This document shows, piece by piece, positions 50,793 to 59,380 of a DNA stretch of 64,000 bases. The position numbers and the translations under genes were made by a program. How positions within the stretch are numbered: position 1 is the first letter of the stretch; each line of letters opens with the position of its first letter. The stretch spans positions 62,001-126,000 of the forward strand of contig NZ_JAIVAC010000001.1 of NCBI RefSeq assembly GCF_020171655.1, given 5' to 3'. The notes beneath the pieces are model-generated. The model searched no databases. It had not been told where the DNA came from and was given only the letters and a program-made list of their open reading frames with translations. The DNA comes from Exiguobacterium aestuarii. Lineage in GTDB: Bacteria; Bacillota; Bacilli; Exiguobacteriales; Exiguobacteriaceae.

Positions 50793-51167
50793 ATGAAGAA
50801 AATTTCCTTATTTGTTGGGATTTTGGCTGTTATGGTGATTTTTATCTTTGTAATCACATCAGAAAAGGATGAAATCACGAAAATCGATGCTGAAACTCTA
50901 CAAAACAAATTGGAAAACGAGGAAATAACACTCCTTGATGTACGAGAAACGTCTGAATACGATGGGGGGCATATTGAAGGGGCGGTGAACGCACCACTAT
51001 CTTCATTAGATGCCAACGAGTTACCGTATCCGAAAGATGAGCCAATCTACGTCATCTGTCGAAGCGGTAATCGAAGTGCCCAGGCTGCTAGTCGATTAAA
51101 AGATGCCGGCTATACCGAAATCTATGATGTGTCAGGCGGTATGATGGCTTGGGAATCGATTGAATAA
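50793..51167 (+). CDS. Membrane-anchored rhodanese
   Basis: About 124 residues from the ATG at 50793, which has TTGGAGGGG upstream. One membrane helix (residues about 4-23) precedes a rhodanese domain with LLDVRETSEYDGGHIEGAVNAPL and the active loop VICRSGNRSAQAA (Cys at about 89). The domain should sit outside the membrane. It is divergent from the cytosolic rhodanese gene and precedes the sulfite exporter gene. Confidence 0.9.
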   Translation: MKKISLFVGILAVMVIFIFVITSEKDEITKIDAETLQNKLENEEITLLDVRETSEYDGGHIEGAVNAPLSSLDANELPYPKDEPIYVICRSGNRSAQAASRLKDAGYTEIYDVSGGMMAWESIE

Positions 51168-51200
51168 GTAGAGAATACGAGAGTAAATGGAGGAGTCAAT

Positions 51201-51980
51201 ATGGAGTTCGGGTTTATCATTACAATCTTTCTTATTGGGTTTATCGGGTCGTTCATTTCAGGGATGGTCGGGATTGGCGGGTCGATCATCAAGTATCCGA
51301 TGCTGTTATACATTCCACCAATCTTAGGATTTGCGGCGTTCAGCGCGCACGAAGTATCAGGAATTAGTGCGATTCAAGTGTTCTTTGCGACAATCGGTGG
51401 AATCTATGCCTATCGTAAAGGTGGATACTTAAACAAACAGTTAATCCTCTATATGGGTGTGGCGGTCTTGATCGGGAGCTTCATTGGAGGATACGGGTCG
51501 ACAATTTTATCGGAGACGATGATCAATGTCGTATATGCCGTACTTGCGACGATTGCGACGATCATGATGTTCTTACCGAAGCCACAAGTGGACGATATGC
51601 CGCTTGACCAAGTACAGTTCAACAAGGTGATCGCGGCCAGCTCAGCTTTCGTCGTCGGGATTGCAGCTGGTATCGTCGGAGCGGCAGGGGCATTCATTCT
51701 TATGCCGATCATGCTTGTTGTCTTGCGCATTCCGACGAAGATGGCGATCGCAAGTTCACTCGCTATCACATTTATCTCGTCGATCGGGTCGACGTTCGGT
51801 AAAATCATCACCGATCAAATCGTCTGGGGTCCGGCAATCATCATGATTATCGCGAGTCTGATTGCTGCACCAATCGGGGCGAATGTCGGGAAGAATATGA
51901 ATACAAAAGCGCTTCAATGGATTTTAGCGTTACTCATCTTAGCGAGTACCATCAAAATTTGGAGTGACTTAATCGCGTAA
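51201..51980 (+). CDS. TauE/SafE-family sulfite exporter
   Basis: A 259-residue membrane protein with eight helices; IGFIGSFISGMVGIGGSIIKYPMLLYIPPILG and the second-half repeat VGIAAGIVGAAGAFILMPIMLVVL are TauE signatures. In S. aureus the cst operon holds a TauE-type protein with CstA/CstB, so export of sulfite produced by the CstB-like enzyme is likely (inference). Shine-Dalgarno GGAGGAG; ends at a bidirectional terminator. Confidence 0.9.
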   Translation: MEFGFIITIFLIGFIGSFISGMVGIGGSIIKYPMLLYIPPILGFAAFSAHEVSGISAIQVFFATIGGIYAYRKGGYLNKQLILYMGVAVLIGSFIGGYGSTILSETMINVVYAVLATIATIMMFLPKPQVDDMPLDQVQFNKVIAASSAFVVGIAAGIVGAAGAFILMPIMLVVLRIPTKMAIASSLAITFISSIGSTFGKIITDQIVWGPAIIMIIASLIAAPIGANVGKNMNTKALQWILALLILASTIKIWSDLIA

Positions 51981-52019
51981 AAAAATCACGATGCCTATAT
52001 TCTGGCATCGTGATTTTTT
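51979..52019. terminator. Bidirectional terminator after the sulfite exporter gene
   Basis: A 15-bp stem AAAAATCACGATGCC with GGCATCGTGATTTTT, loop of seven to eight bases, serves both strands. Confidence 0.92.
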
Positions 52020-52022
52020 GCA

Positions 52023-52217
52023 TTATTTCGTAATGAAATAGTAGAGAAGTCCGAGTCCGATGAACGAGACGGGGAGCAAAATAATGTAGAGCCAAGAAAC
52101 CATCGACCAGCTCTTCTTTTGGCTGTACGTGGAGCGGTCTTTCCCGAGTCCGACCATGATAGTAAAAATAAGTGCGATCAAACAGACAAGCAATGCTAAT
52201 CCAATCGTGAGAGCCAT
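52023..52217 (-). CDS. Small membrane protein of unknown function
   Basis: A 64-residue protein with two membrane helices (LTIGLALLVCLIALIFTIMVGLG and SWLYIILLPVSFIGLGLLYYFIT) joined by a short polar loop. An AAGGATG ribosome site and a terminator directly after support a real gene. I recognise no family. Confidence 0.7.
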   Translation of the reverse strand: MALTIGLALLVCLIALIFTIMVGLGKDRSTYSQKKSWSMVSWLYIILLPVSFIGLGLLYYFITK

Positions 52218-52337
52218 ATTGTCACATCCTTCTTACGTGCTGTTAGCTTCATCATATCGCATACAGGTGGGAGACTTCTGACAGAATGTTGAGGTTGTGT
52301 GACAAAGGTGTCTTAAAGTCATCACACATATAGAGAC

Positions 52338-52377
52338 AAACAAAAGTCCCTTTCGATTCGTTTGAATCAAAAGGGAC
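52338..52377 (-). terminator. Intrinsic terminator of the ABC-2 exporter operon
   Basis: On the minus strand GTCCCTTTTGATTC pairs imperfectly with GAATCGAAAGGGAC, followed by TTTTG. Confidence 0.82.
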
Positions 52378-52383
52378 CTGTTC

Positions 52384-53121
52384 TCATTCCGCAAACGTTT
52401 TGCTACGGAACATAAATGCCGTGATGAGATAGAAGGCGATGATATGAAGGGCGACATAAAAGATGGAGAAGCCCATCGTGGCATCCATCGCTTTCATGAA
52501 TTCTGGATTTACATCATAAATAGAAAGGTCTGTATGCAAGAAGACGATCCATTTTGCGAGTTCAGGTTTCCAGGCAACGAGAAGACCGCCGATGATACTT
52601 GAGGCGAAGTTCGCGAGTACCGTGAAACCAATGACAACACCGACTGATTTGAAGACGACCGAGAACATGAGCGTCAAGAAGATGATGAAGATCGGTCCGC
52701 TCACACTGATGAGAATAGGGCGAACGATGTCCCATGTGACAGAGCCGTCTAACGTGAGTGAGAACCCGAACGCGACAACTAAAATAAAGACGAATTGGAG
52801 CAACATGACGAGAACGGACATGACGAGTTTTGACAACAAGATGCGGTCTCGGGAATACGGGCTCATCAAAAGATGTTTCAACGTATCAAATTTCAACTCA
52901 TTCCCGACCATCTCGGCCGTGAAGACGATGGTAAAGATGCTGAGGAAGGCGATGGCGCCCATCGTTGAGAATTCGAAGAACGATGCCGCTTCCGGTGTCC
53001 CATCTCCGCTCGCCAATACGGCATAGACGATGAGGATGATCGCGGTGTATACACCTAAGGCGACGTAAGGCTTAATCGTGCGGCGCCACTTCATCCATTC
53101 ATTGCTGAGTAATGAACGCAT
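52384..53121 (-). CDS. ABC-2 type transporter permease
   Basis: A 245-residue protein with six membrane helices (TIKPYVALGVYTAIILIVYAVLA; TMGAIAFLSIFTIVFTAEMVGNEL; MLLQFVFILVVAFGFSL). E-x-L-K-F-D-T-L-K-H-L-L-M-S-P-Y-S-R-D-R-I after helix 2 is the coupling loop common to ABC-2 permeases related to bacitracin or lantibiotic exporters. It starts 23 bp inside the end of the ATPase gene. Substrate unknown. Confidence 0.88.
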   Translation of the reverse strand: MRSLLSNEWMKWRRTIKPYVALGVYTAIILIVYAVLASGDGTPEAASFFEFSTMGAIAFLSIFTIVFTAEMVGNELKFDTLKHLLMSPYSRDRILLSKLVMSVLVMLLQFVFILVVAFGFSLTLDGSVTWDIVRPILISVSGPIFIIFLTLMFSVVFKSVGVVIGFTVLANFASSIIGGLLVAWKPELAKWIVFLHTDLSIYDVNPEFMKAMDATMGFSIFYVALHIIAFYLITAFMFRSKTFAE

Positions 53122-54031
53122 TGTTCGTACCTCCTTCTTTTTTCGTCAATTTCAAGAATTGCTCTTCGAGTGACTCGTGTTTCATACCGATTTGATAGAC
53201 GGCGATGTCCCGTTCAATCAACTGTTTCAATAGGACGGGGATATCCGTCTCCTGACGTGGCACGATGAACGACTCGGCTGACTGTTGAATAATTTTTACA
53301 TCATCGAAGGCGAGAGCGGCGACATCGAGTGCATCGCTCATCTGTTCTTTGGCAACTTTACAGAGAATGACGCTATCGGCTTTCGTCTGACCGTCTTCCA
53401 CCGATTTGATTTGTCCTTGGTCAATGATGGCGAAGCGGTCCGTGATCAATTCCATCTCACTCAACAAGTGACTCGAGATGAGGATGGCGATGCCGCGGTG
53501 GTCCGCGAGGTGGCGTAAGTAATTCCGGAGATCAGCAATCCCGGCTGGGTCGAGACCGTTCGTCGGCTCATCAAGGATAAGTACTTTTGGATTATGCAAC
53601 AAGGCACGGGCGATCCCGAGGCGTTGTTTCATCCCGAGCGAATACTGTTTCACTTTCATATCGAGCTTTCCGTCGAGTCCGACGAGCGCACCAAGCGCAT
53701 TCAAATCGACCTTCTTTAAGTTTGGGATCAAGTTCATGGCATGAATCAAGTTCTCACGACCGGTCATGTACGGATAGAACGCCGGATTCTCAACGATGGC
53801 TCCGATTCGGCTGAGTGCTTCTTGGCGGTTGTTCGCGACGTCATACCCATCGACCGTCACGGTTCCATGTGTTGCAGGCATGAGGCCTGTAATGATTCGG
53901 ATCGTCGTCGTCTTCCCGGCGCCGTTCGGTCCGAGGAAACCAAAGATTTCACCCGGGACGACATCAAAGCTGACATTCGTCAATACCGTTGCTTTTCCCA
54001 TCTTCTTATGGACATTTTGTACGGATAACAT
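53099..54031 (-). CDS. ABC transporter ATP-binding protein
   Basis: About 310 residues from the ATG at 54031 (AGGTG upstream); a 35-codon N-terminal extension is not conserved-looking. Walker A is GPNGAGKTT at about 39-47, signature YSLGMKQRLGIARAL, Walker B LILDEPTNGLDP, all intact. The C-terminal 80 residues are the regulatory tail common to bacitracin/lantibiotic-type exporters. It pairs with the permease gene it overlaps by 23 bp. Confidence 0.9.
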   Translation of the reverse strand: MLSVQNVHKKMGKATVLTNVSFDVVPGEIFGFLGPNGAGKTTTIRIITGLMPATHGTVTVDGYDVANNRQEALSRIGAIVENPAFYPYMTGRENLIHAMNLIPNLKKVDLNALGALVGLDGKLDMKVKQYSLGMKQRLGIARALLHNPKVLILDEPTNGLDPAGIADLRNYLRHLADHRGIAILISSHLLSEMELITDRFAIIDQGQIKSVEDGQTKADSVILCKVAKEQMSDALDVAALAFDDVKIIQQSAESFIVPRQETDIPVLLKQLIERDIAVYQIGMKHESLEEQFLKLTKKEGGTNNAFITQQ

Positions 54032-54094
54032 GTGGTCACCTAGCTTTCTTTTTTGAGTGATAGTGTTCTTCCTACACCCCCTTCTACGGGCTTG

Positions 54095-54176
54095 TTTGAA
54101 ATAAGGTTTCATCTTTTTTTGAAATGTTTGAAACAAATCCGCTGAGACACAATTTATCGATAAGCAAAACTTATCG
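54095..54176. promoter_or_regulatory. Repeated TTTGAAA motifs and a CGATAAG hairpin between the ABC operon and odhA
   Basis: TTTGAAA occurs at 54095-54101, 54118-54124 and 54127-54133, the last inside the palindrome TGTTTGAAACA. Further on CGATAAG (54158-54164) faces CTTATCG (54170-54176). They lie upstream of the minus-strand ABC gene and could bind a regulator. Confidence 0.35.
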
Positions 54177-54311
54177 AAATAGTATGGACGAATTGTGAAT
54201 TTGTAAGGGTCTTTCTAGCATGAAAGGTGTAGTATGAAGTTGAGCGTAAGAGGCAAGATTTGGTTTTGTTCACTAGGGTAAGAGAAGAGTGAACTGCTTC
54301 GGGCTACATGT

Positions 54312-54330
54312 TAAAATGAAAGCGTTCACA
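54312..54330 (+). promoter_or_regulatory. -10 box and cre before odhA
   Basis: TAAAAT (54312-54317) is a possible -10 box with a poor -35 box (GTGAAC at 54289-54294). Overlapping it, ATGAAAGCGTTCACA (54316-54330) is a close CcpA-site match. Catabolite repression of the TCA-cycle enzyme is expected. Confidence 0.6.
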
Positions 54331-54368
54331 GATTGGACGTTTAGGAATGGATAAGGGGGATTTATTCA

Positions 54369-57221
54369 ATGGGAGAGTCGTCGAATGTTCACGAGAAATC
54401 GCAAGCATTTTATGGTCCTAACTTAGGCTACATCATTGAACTGTACGAGCAATATTTGGAAGACCCGTCATCGGTCGATGAGGAGACACGTCGTTACTTC
54501 GACGAGAACGGAGCACCAGAATCATCACCGACAGAAGTACCGGTCTCGGGTCCGTCGTTTGACTTAGAGAAAGTCGTTTCGGCGACACGTCTCGTCAACG
54601 ATATCCGTGCGTTCGGTCATAAGGCGGCGGATATTTATCCATTGAAAGATCATCCGCGCGAACAGGAATTGTTCGAACTGTCTCGTTATGATTTGACAGA
54701 AGAAGATTTAAAACAAATTCCGGCCCGTCTTCTTTCGGACGATGCACCCAAACCAAATGCGAGTGCCCTTGAGTTATTCCGTCACTTGCTTGACGTCTAT
54801 ACAGGTACGGTCGCAATCGAACTCCGTCACTTAGACGATATGGAAGAGAAGAAGTGGATTCGCCGTCAAGTCGAACAAGGCGCATTGAAACAAACCTTCT
54901 CAAAAGAAGAAAAAATCGAATTGTTCAAACGTCTGGCTGAGACCGAACTGTTTGAATCATTCCTTCATAAAACGTATGTCGGACAGAAACGCTTCTCCAT
55001 CGAAGGTTTGGATGCGATGGTGCCGTTACTCGACGCGATGGTCGGGGGACTCATCTCGAGCGGGTCTGAACACATTAACATCGGGATGGCACACCGTGGA
55101 CGTCTGAACGTACTCGCTCACGTACTCGGCAAGCCATACGAGATGATTTTTGCGGAGTTCCAGCACGCACCGAACAAAGAATTGATTCCGTCTGAAGGGT
55201 CAATCGGCATCAACTTTGGTTGGTCAGGCGACGTGAAATATCACCTTGGACTTGATCGTAAAGTCGTCGAACAACAAAAAGAAGTACGTCTCAACTTGGC
55301 GAACAACCCGAGTCACCTTGAATTCGTCGGATCTGTCGTCGAAGGGTACACACGTGCCGCACAAGATGATCGTTCTGAAAAAGGATCGGCTGTCCAGCAG
55401 GATGATTTAGCAGCTTCGATCTTGATTCATGGAGATGCAGCGTTCCCGGGACAAGGAATTGTAGCGGAGACGCTCAACATGACGAACTTGACGGGGTATC
55501 GTACGGGTGGAACGGTTCACGTCATTGCCAACAACACCATCGGTTTCACGACGGACCCGAACGATTCACGTTCGACGCGTTACGCGAGTGATATCGCCAA
55601 AGGGTATGAGATTCCAGTCTTCCACGTGAATGCAGACGACCCGGAAGCATGTGTCGCCGTCGCAAAATTGATCAGTGAGTATCGTGCCAAGTTCCATAAA
55701 GACATCTTGGTCGATTTGATTGGGTATCGTCGTTACGGTCACAATGAAATGGACGAACCGATGAATACGAACCCGGTTCTTTATAAAGCGATCAAAGGAC
55801 ATCAATCTGTCCGTCACGTATATGCCGAGCAACTCGAGGCAGAAGGCGTCATGACAAAAGATGAGAAAGCACAAATCGAGCAAAAGATCGAAGAGGCGCT
55901 TAAAGCAGCACGCGACCTCGTTCCTTCTGAAGAAGAGGATGCTGACATCGTCTTGCCGGACGCGGTCCATAAAGGATTCCCGAAAGTCGATACGAGCGTA
56001 GAACTCGAACTCCTCACGCAATTGAACGAAGAGTTGCTTGACTGGCCAGAAGGATTCGGTGTTTTCCACAAACTTCAAAAAGTACTAGACCGTCGCCGTG
56101 ACGCTTTCGGTGAAGGTGGGAAAATCGACTGGGGTCATGCGGAGACGCTTGCCTTCGCTTCGATTCTTTCAGACGGTACGCCGGTTCGTTTGAGCGGTCA
56201 AGATTCGGAGCGCGGAACGTTCGCCCAACGGAACATCATGTTGAACGACGTCGAGTCAGGGAAGAAGTTCTCGCCACTCCATCAGCTGTCGACGGCGAAA
56301 GCTTCGTTCTCTGTCTACAACAGCCCGCTTTCAGAAGGATCAGTTCTTGGATTTGAATACGGTTATAACGTATTCGCTCAAGACACGCTCGTATTGTGGG
56401 AAGCCCAGTACGGTGACTTTGCGAACTCGGCGCAAGTCATGTTCGACCAGTTCATCTCGGCCGGTCGTGCGAAATGGGGTCAAAAATCAGGGCTTGTCAT
56501 GCTCTTGCCACACGGTTATGAAGGACAAGGACCAGAGCACTCGAGTGCACGTATGGAGCGTTACTTGACGCTTGCCGGTGAGAAAAACTGGACAGTCGCA
56601 AACCTTTCGTCTGCGGCACAATACTTCCATATTCTCCGTCGCCAAGCTGAGATGCTCGGCAAAGAAGAGATTCGTCCGATGATCATCATGACACCGAAGA
56701 GTCTGCTTCGTCATCCACTCGCGACGTCACCGATCGAGGCGTTCACGGAAGAGAGCTTCAAACCAATCGTTGAACAGCCAGGTCTCGGTGAGAACGCAGA
56801 GAAAGTCGAACGTCTCGTCTTCTGCACAGGGAAGATGGCGATCGACCTCGCGGAAGCGGTCGGCAAGTCAGAAGAGTCACTCGACTTCTTGCACATCATC
56901 CGGGTCGAAGAAATCTACCCGTTCCCGGTACGTGAGATTCGTGACGTCATCAGCCGTTATCCGAACGCACGCGAAATCGTCTGGGTACAAGAAGAGCCGA
57001 AAAACATGGGAGCTTGGACGTACATCGAGCCTCGCCTTGAAGCGGTCACAACGAACCGACTCGACGTTCGTTACATCGGTCGTCGCCGTCGTTCGAGCCC
57101 GGCTGAAGGAAATCCGACAGCCCATAAACAAGAACAAGCACGCATCATCCGTGAAGCACTTTCTCGCGACGTCGTCTCGAGCGGTGCAGGCACGAGCACA
57201 TACCAAAAAGATCGTAAATAA
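54369..57221 (+). CDS. odhA: 2-oxoglutarate dehydrogenase E1 component
   Basis: A 950-residue thiamine-diphosphate enzyme of the TCA cycle that decarboxylates 2-oxoglutarate. The N-end SNVHEKSQAFYGPNLGYIIELYEQYLEDPSSVDEETRRYF is the E2-binding segment. Further blocks: GMAHRGRLNVLAHVLGKP, ILIHGDAAFPGQGIVAETLNMTNL with the TDP/Mg site, RRYGHNEMDEP, and near the C-end FEYGYNVF and EEPKNMGAW. Shine-Dalgarno AAGGGGGA, 9 nt of it complementary to loop 3 of the candidate small RNA. It is 19 bases before odhB. Confidence 0.96.
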   Translation: MGESSNVHEKSQAFYGPNLGYIIELYEQYLEDPSSVDEETRRYFDENGAPESSPTEVPVSGPSFDLEKVVSATRLVNDIRAFGHKAADIYPLKDHPREQELFELSRYDLTEEDLKQIPARLLSDDAPKPNASALELFRHLLDVYTGTVAIELRHLDDMEEKKWIRRQVEQGALKQTFSKEEKIELFKRLAETELFESFLHKTYVGQKRFSIEGLDAMVPLLDAMVGGLISSGSEHINIGMAHRGRLNVLAHVLGKPYEMIFAEFQHAPNKELIPSEGSIGINFGWSGDVKYHLGLDRKVVEQQKEVRLNLANNPSHLEFVGSVVEGYTRAAQDDRSEKGSAVQQDDLAASILIHGDAAFPGQGIVAETLNMTNLTGYRTGGTVHVIANNTIGFTTDPNDSRSTRYASDIAKGYEIPVFHVNADDPEACVAVAKLISEYRAKFHKDILVDLIGYRRYGHNEMDEPMNTNPVLYKAIKGHQSVRHVYAEQLEAEGVMTKDEKAQIEQKIEEALKAARDLVPSEEEDADIVLPDAVHKGFPKVDTSVELELLTQLNEELLDWPEGFGVFHKLQKVLDRRRDAFGEGGKIDWGHAETLAFASILSDGTPVRLSGQDSERGTFAQRNIMLNDVESGKKFSPLHQLSTAKASFSVYNSPLSEGSVLGFEYGYNVFAQDTLVLWEAQYGDFANSAQVMFDQFISAGRAKWGQKSGLVMLLPHGYEGQGPEHSSARMERYLTLAGEKNWTVANLSSAAQYFHILRRQAEMLGKEEIRPMIIMTPKSLLRHPLATSPIEAFTEESFKPIVEQPGLGENAEKVERLVFCTGKMAIDLAEAVGKSEESLDFLHIIRVEEIYPFPVREIRDVISRYPNAREIVWVQEEPKNMGAWTYIEPRLEAVTTNRLDVRYIGRRRRSSPAEGNPTAHKQEQARIIREALSRDVVSSGAGTSTYQKDRK

Positions 57222-57239
57222 GTTAAGGGGGAACTCATT

Positions 57240-58514
57240 GTGGTCGAAATTAAAGTACCTGAATTAGCAGAATCCATTACGGAAGGAACGGTCGCGACAT
57301 GGCTCAAACAGCCAGGCGACCAAGTCGAAAAAGGGGAAGCCATCGTCGAGCTCGAGACGGATAAAGTCAATATCGAAGTCCCAGCTGACGAAGCGGGTGT
57401 GTTAGAAGAACAACTTGCCGGAGAAGGGGATACGGTTCAAGTTGGCGACGTCATCGCACGTCTCGGTTCAGGTTCTGGTGGCGGAACGGCTGTCGCGACG
57501 AAGACGAAGACAGAAAACGCGACAGAAACAAAAACAGAAGCGCCGACTGAGAAGAAAACGGAGTCTGTTGAAGAAGGCAAGAAAGTGGAGAAACGCGAAG
57601 AGCACGTCGCGAGCCCGGGTAAAGGACCAATCGCAACACCTGCTGCACGCAAGCTCGCTCGTGAGAAAGGCATCGACCTCTCAGCTGTTCAAACGAACGA
57701 CCCAATGGGACGTATCAATGTGCATGACGTTTCAAAACATGAAGACAAACCAGCTGTGAAAGAGCAAAAACCAGTTGCCGCAGCTCCAGCACCACAACCA
57801 GCTGCAAGTGGGAAAGAAGAAGAGCGCATCAAGATGACACGTCGTCGTCAAACGATTGCCAACCGTCTCGTAGAAGTGCAACAGACGGCAGCAATGCTCA
57901 CGACGTTCAACGAAATCGATATGTCGGCGGTCATGGCACTTCGTAAACGTCGCCAAGAGAAATTCGTGAAAGACAACGATGTCAAACTCGGCTTCATGTC
58001 ATTCTTCACGAAAGCAGCGGTCGCGGCTCTTAAGCGCATGCCTTACTTGAACGCTGAAATCCAAGGAAATGAAATCGTCTTGAAGAAGTACTACGATATC
58101 GGAATTGCCGTATCGGCTCCAGACGGTCTCGTCGTCCCTGTCGTCCGTGAAGCAGATCGTAAAAACTTTGGTGAAATCGAGAAAGACATCCTTCACCTTG
58201 CGGATAAAGCGCGTAACAACAAGCTTGGTTTGAGCGACCTCACAGGTGGTACGTTCACGATCACAAACGGTGGCGTGTTCGGTTCACTTCTTTCAACACC
58301 AATCTTGAACGGACCACAAGTTGCCATCCTCGGGATGCACTCGATTCAACTCCGCCCAGTCGCAATCGACGCGGACACGATGGAAAACCGTCCGATGATG
58401 TATGTCGCACTCTCGTATGACCACCGAATCGTAGATGGTCGTGAGGCTGTGACATTCCTCAAGCACATCAAAGAGATGATTGAAGATCCAGAACAATTGT
58501 TGTTCGAAGCATAA
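57240..58514 (+). CDS. odhB: Dihydrolipoyl succinyltransferase (E2 of 2-oxoglutarate dehydrogenase)
   Basis: A 424-residue E2 enzyme starting at GTG. Residues 1-77 are a lipoyl domain with lipoyl-Lys in ETDKVNIEVPADE (about 43), then a Lys/Glu/Thr-rich linker, the E1/E3-binding domain ATPAARKLAREKGIDLSAVQ at about 125-150, a Pro/Ala linker and the catalytic domain with SYDHRIVDGREAV near 395. The Shine-Dalgarno region TAAGGGGGAAC (57224-57234) is an exact 11-nt complement of the candidate small RNA. E3 is not encoded here. Confidence 0.96.
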   Translation: MVEIKVPELAESITEGTVATWLKQPGDQVEKGEAIVELETDKVNIEVPADEAGVLEEQLAGEGDTVQVGDVIARLGSGSGGGTAVATKTKTENATETKTEAPTEKKTESVEEGKKVEKREEHVASPGKGPIATPAARKLAREKGIDLSAVQTNDPMGRINVHDVSKHEDKPAVKEQKPVAAAPAPQPAASGKEEERIKMTRRRQTIANRLVEVQQTAAMLTTFNEIDMSAVMALRKRRQEKFVKDNDVKLGFMSFFTKAAVAALKRMPYLNAEIQGNEIVLKKYYDIGIAVSAPDGLVVPVVREADRKNFGEIEKDILHLADKARNNKLGLSDLTGGTFTITNGGVFGSLLSTPILNGPQVAILGMHSIQLRPVAIDADTMENRPMMYVALSYDHRIVDGREAVTFLKHIKEMIEDPEQLLFEA

Positions 58515-58525
58515 GATGTAGAGGA

Positions 58526-58563
58526 AGTACCCGCTCCGATATCAGGAGGCGGGTACTTTTTGT
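58526..58563 (+). terminator. Intrinsic terminator of odhAB
   Basis: AGTACCCGC pairs with GCGGGTACT around a 14-base loop, followed by TTTTTG. Confidence 0.85.
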
Positions 58564-58658
58564 TTAAGGTCATGACGAAAAACCTTTTATTGGGATTTTT
58601 GGTAAGGTATATATGTTATCCTTGATGGAGAGAATCACTAAAAGGGCGTGAATGGTAA

Positions 58659-59333
58659 ATGAAATGGAAAAAATGGTTTCCTTGGATGGGACTTGTCTTA
58701 GTAATAGTGGTCATTGCTACATATGCATTCTATCAGTATTGGATGGGACCGAATCAAAGTGAGCTTGACCGAGACAACTTGACGGAAGAAGAGTATGAAC
58801 GGGCACTTGAATTGATTGACATCATCAAAGAAGAAGACCCGCTCGGACGGCGTCAAAACGTGACGCGCCGGATCGACCCGCAGGAGACGACGGGACTCGT
58901 CTTTGACGATGAGAAAAAATTAAACAAAGGGAATCTCGTCGATGCGATGCATCTGATGACGCACCAAAAGATTTTGGCGACAGAAAAAGCGGGAGCCATC
59001 CCGATGACGCATGACAATCTGAAAGAGGTCCGCGACTATTTAGAGTTGCTGCGCGACAAAAATAAAATAAAAAGCGAAGACTACCTACAACTCGGTCGAA
59101 TCATCGAACGATGGGAACAAGCCATCTTTGATGAGATTGACAAAGAGCAAGATCTTCTTCTAGAGGAGATGTACGCCGTCATCGGATTCTCGAACGGACT
59201 TGCGACACGTGCAGAAGAAGAGTTGTTCATCTTGAATAACTTCGGTGAGGAATACGTGTATACGATGGACCTGGAGCCGATGCCAGAAGAGGAAGAACAG
59301 AAGGAAGACGTGAATACGGAAACCGAAGAGTAA
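58659..59333 (+). CDS. Membrane-anchored acidic protein, DUF6241-like
   Basis: A 224-residue protein with one N-terminal membrane helix (about 8-28) and a helical, acidic extracellular part; the C-end is Glu-rich (EEEEQKEDVNTETEE). Central LVDAMHLMTHQKILATEKAGAIPMTHDNLKEV recalls the DUF6241 family of unknown function. Weak Shine-Dalgarno. No operon partner. Confidence 0.68.
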   Translation: MKWKKWFPWMGLVLVIVVIATYAFYQYWMGPNQSELDRDNLTEEEYERALELIDIIKEEDPLGRRQNVTRRIDPQETTGLVFDDEKKLNKGNLVDAMHLMTHQKILATEKAGAIPMTHDNLKEVRDYLELLRDKNKIKSEDYLQLGRIIERWEQAIFDEIDKEQDLLLEEMYAVIGFSNGLATRAEEELFILNNFGEEYVYTMDLEPMPEEEEQKEDVNTETEE

Positions 59334-59335
59334 GC

Positions 59336-59364
59336 AAAAAGGAGTTCATCACGAACTCCTTTTC
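59336..59364 (+). terminator. Intrinsic terminator of the DUF6241-like gene
   Basis: AAGGAGTTC pairs with GAACTCCTT around a five-base loop, then TTC. Confidence 0.82.
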
Positions 59365-59380
59365 ATATGGATGCCAGTAT

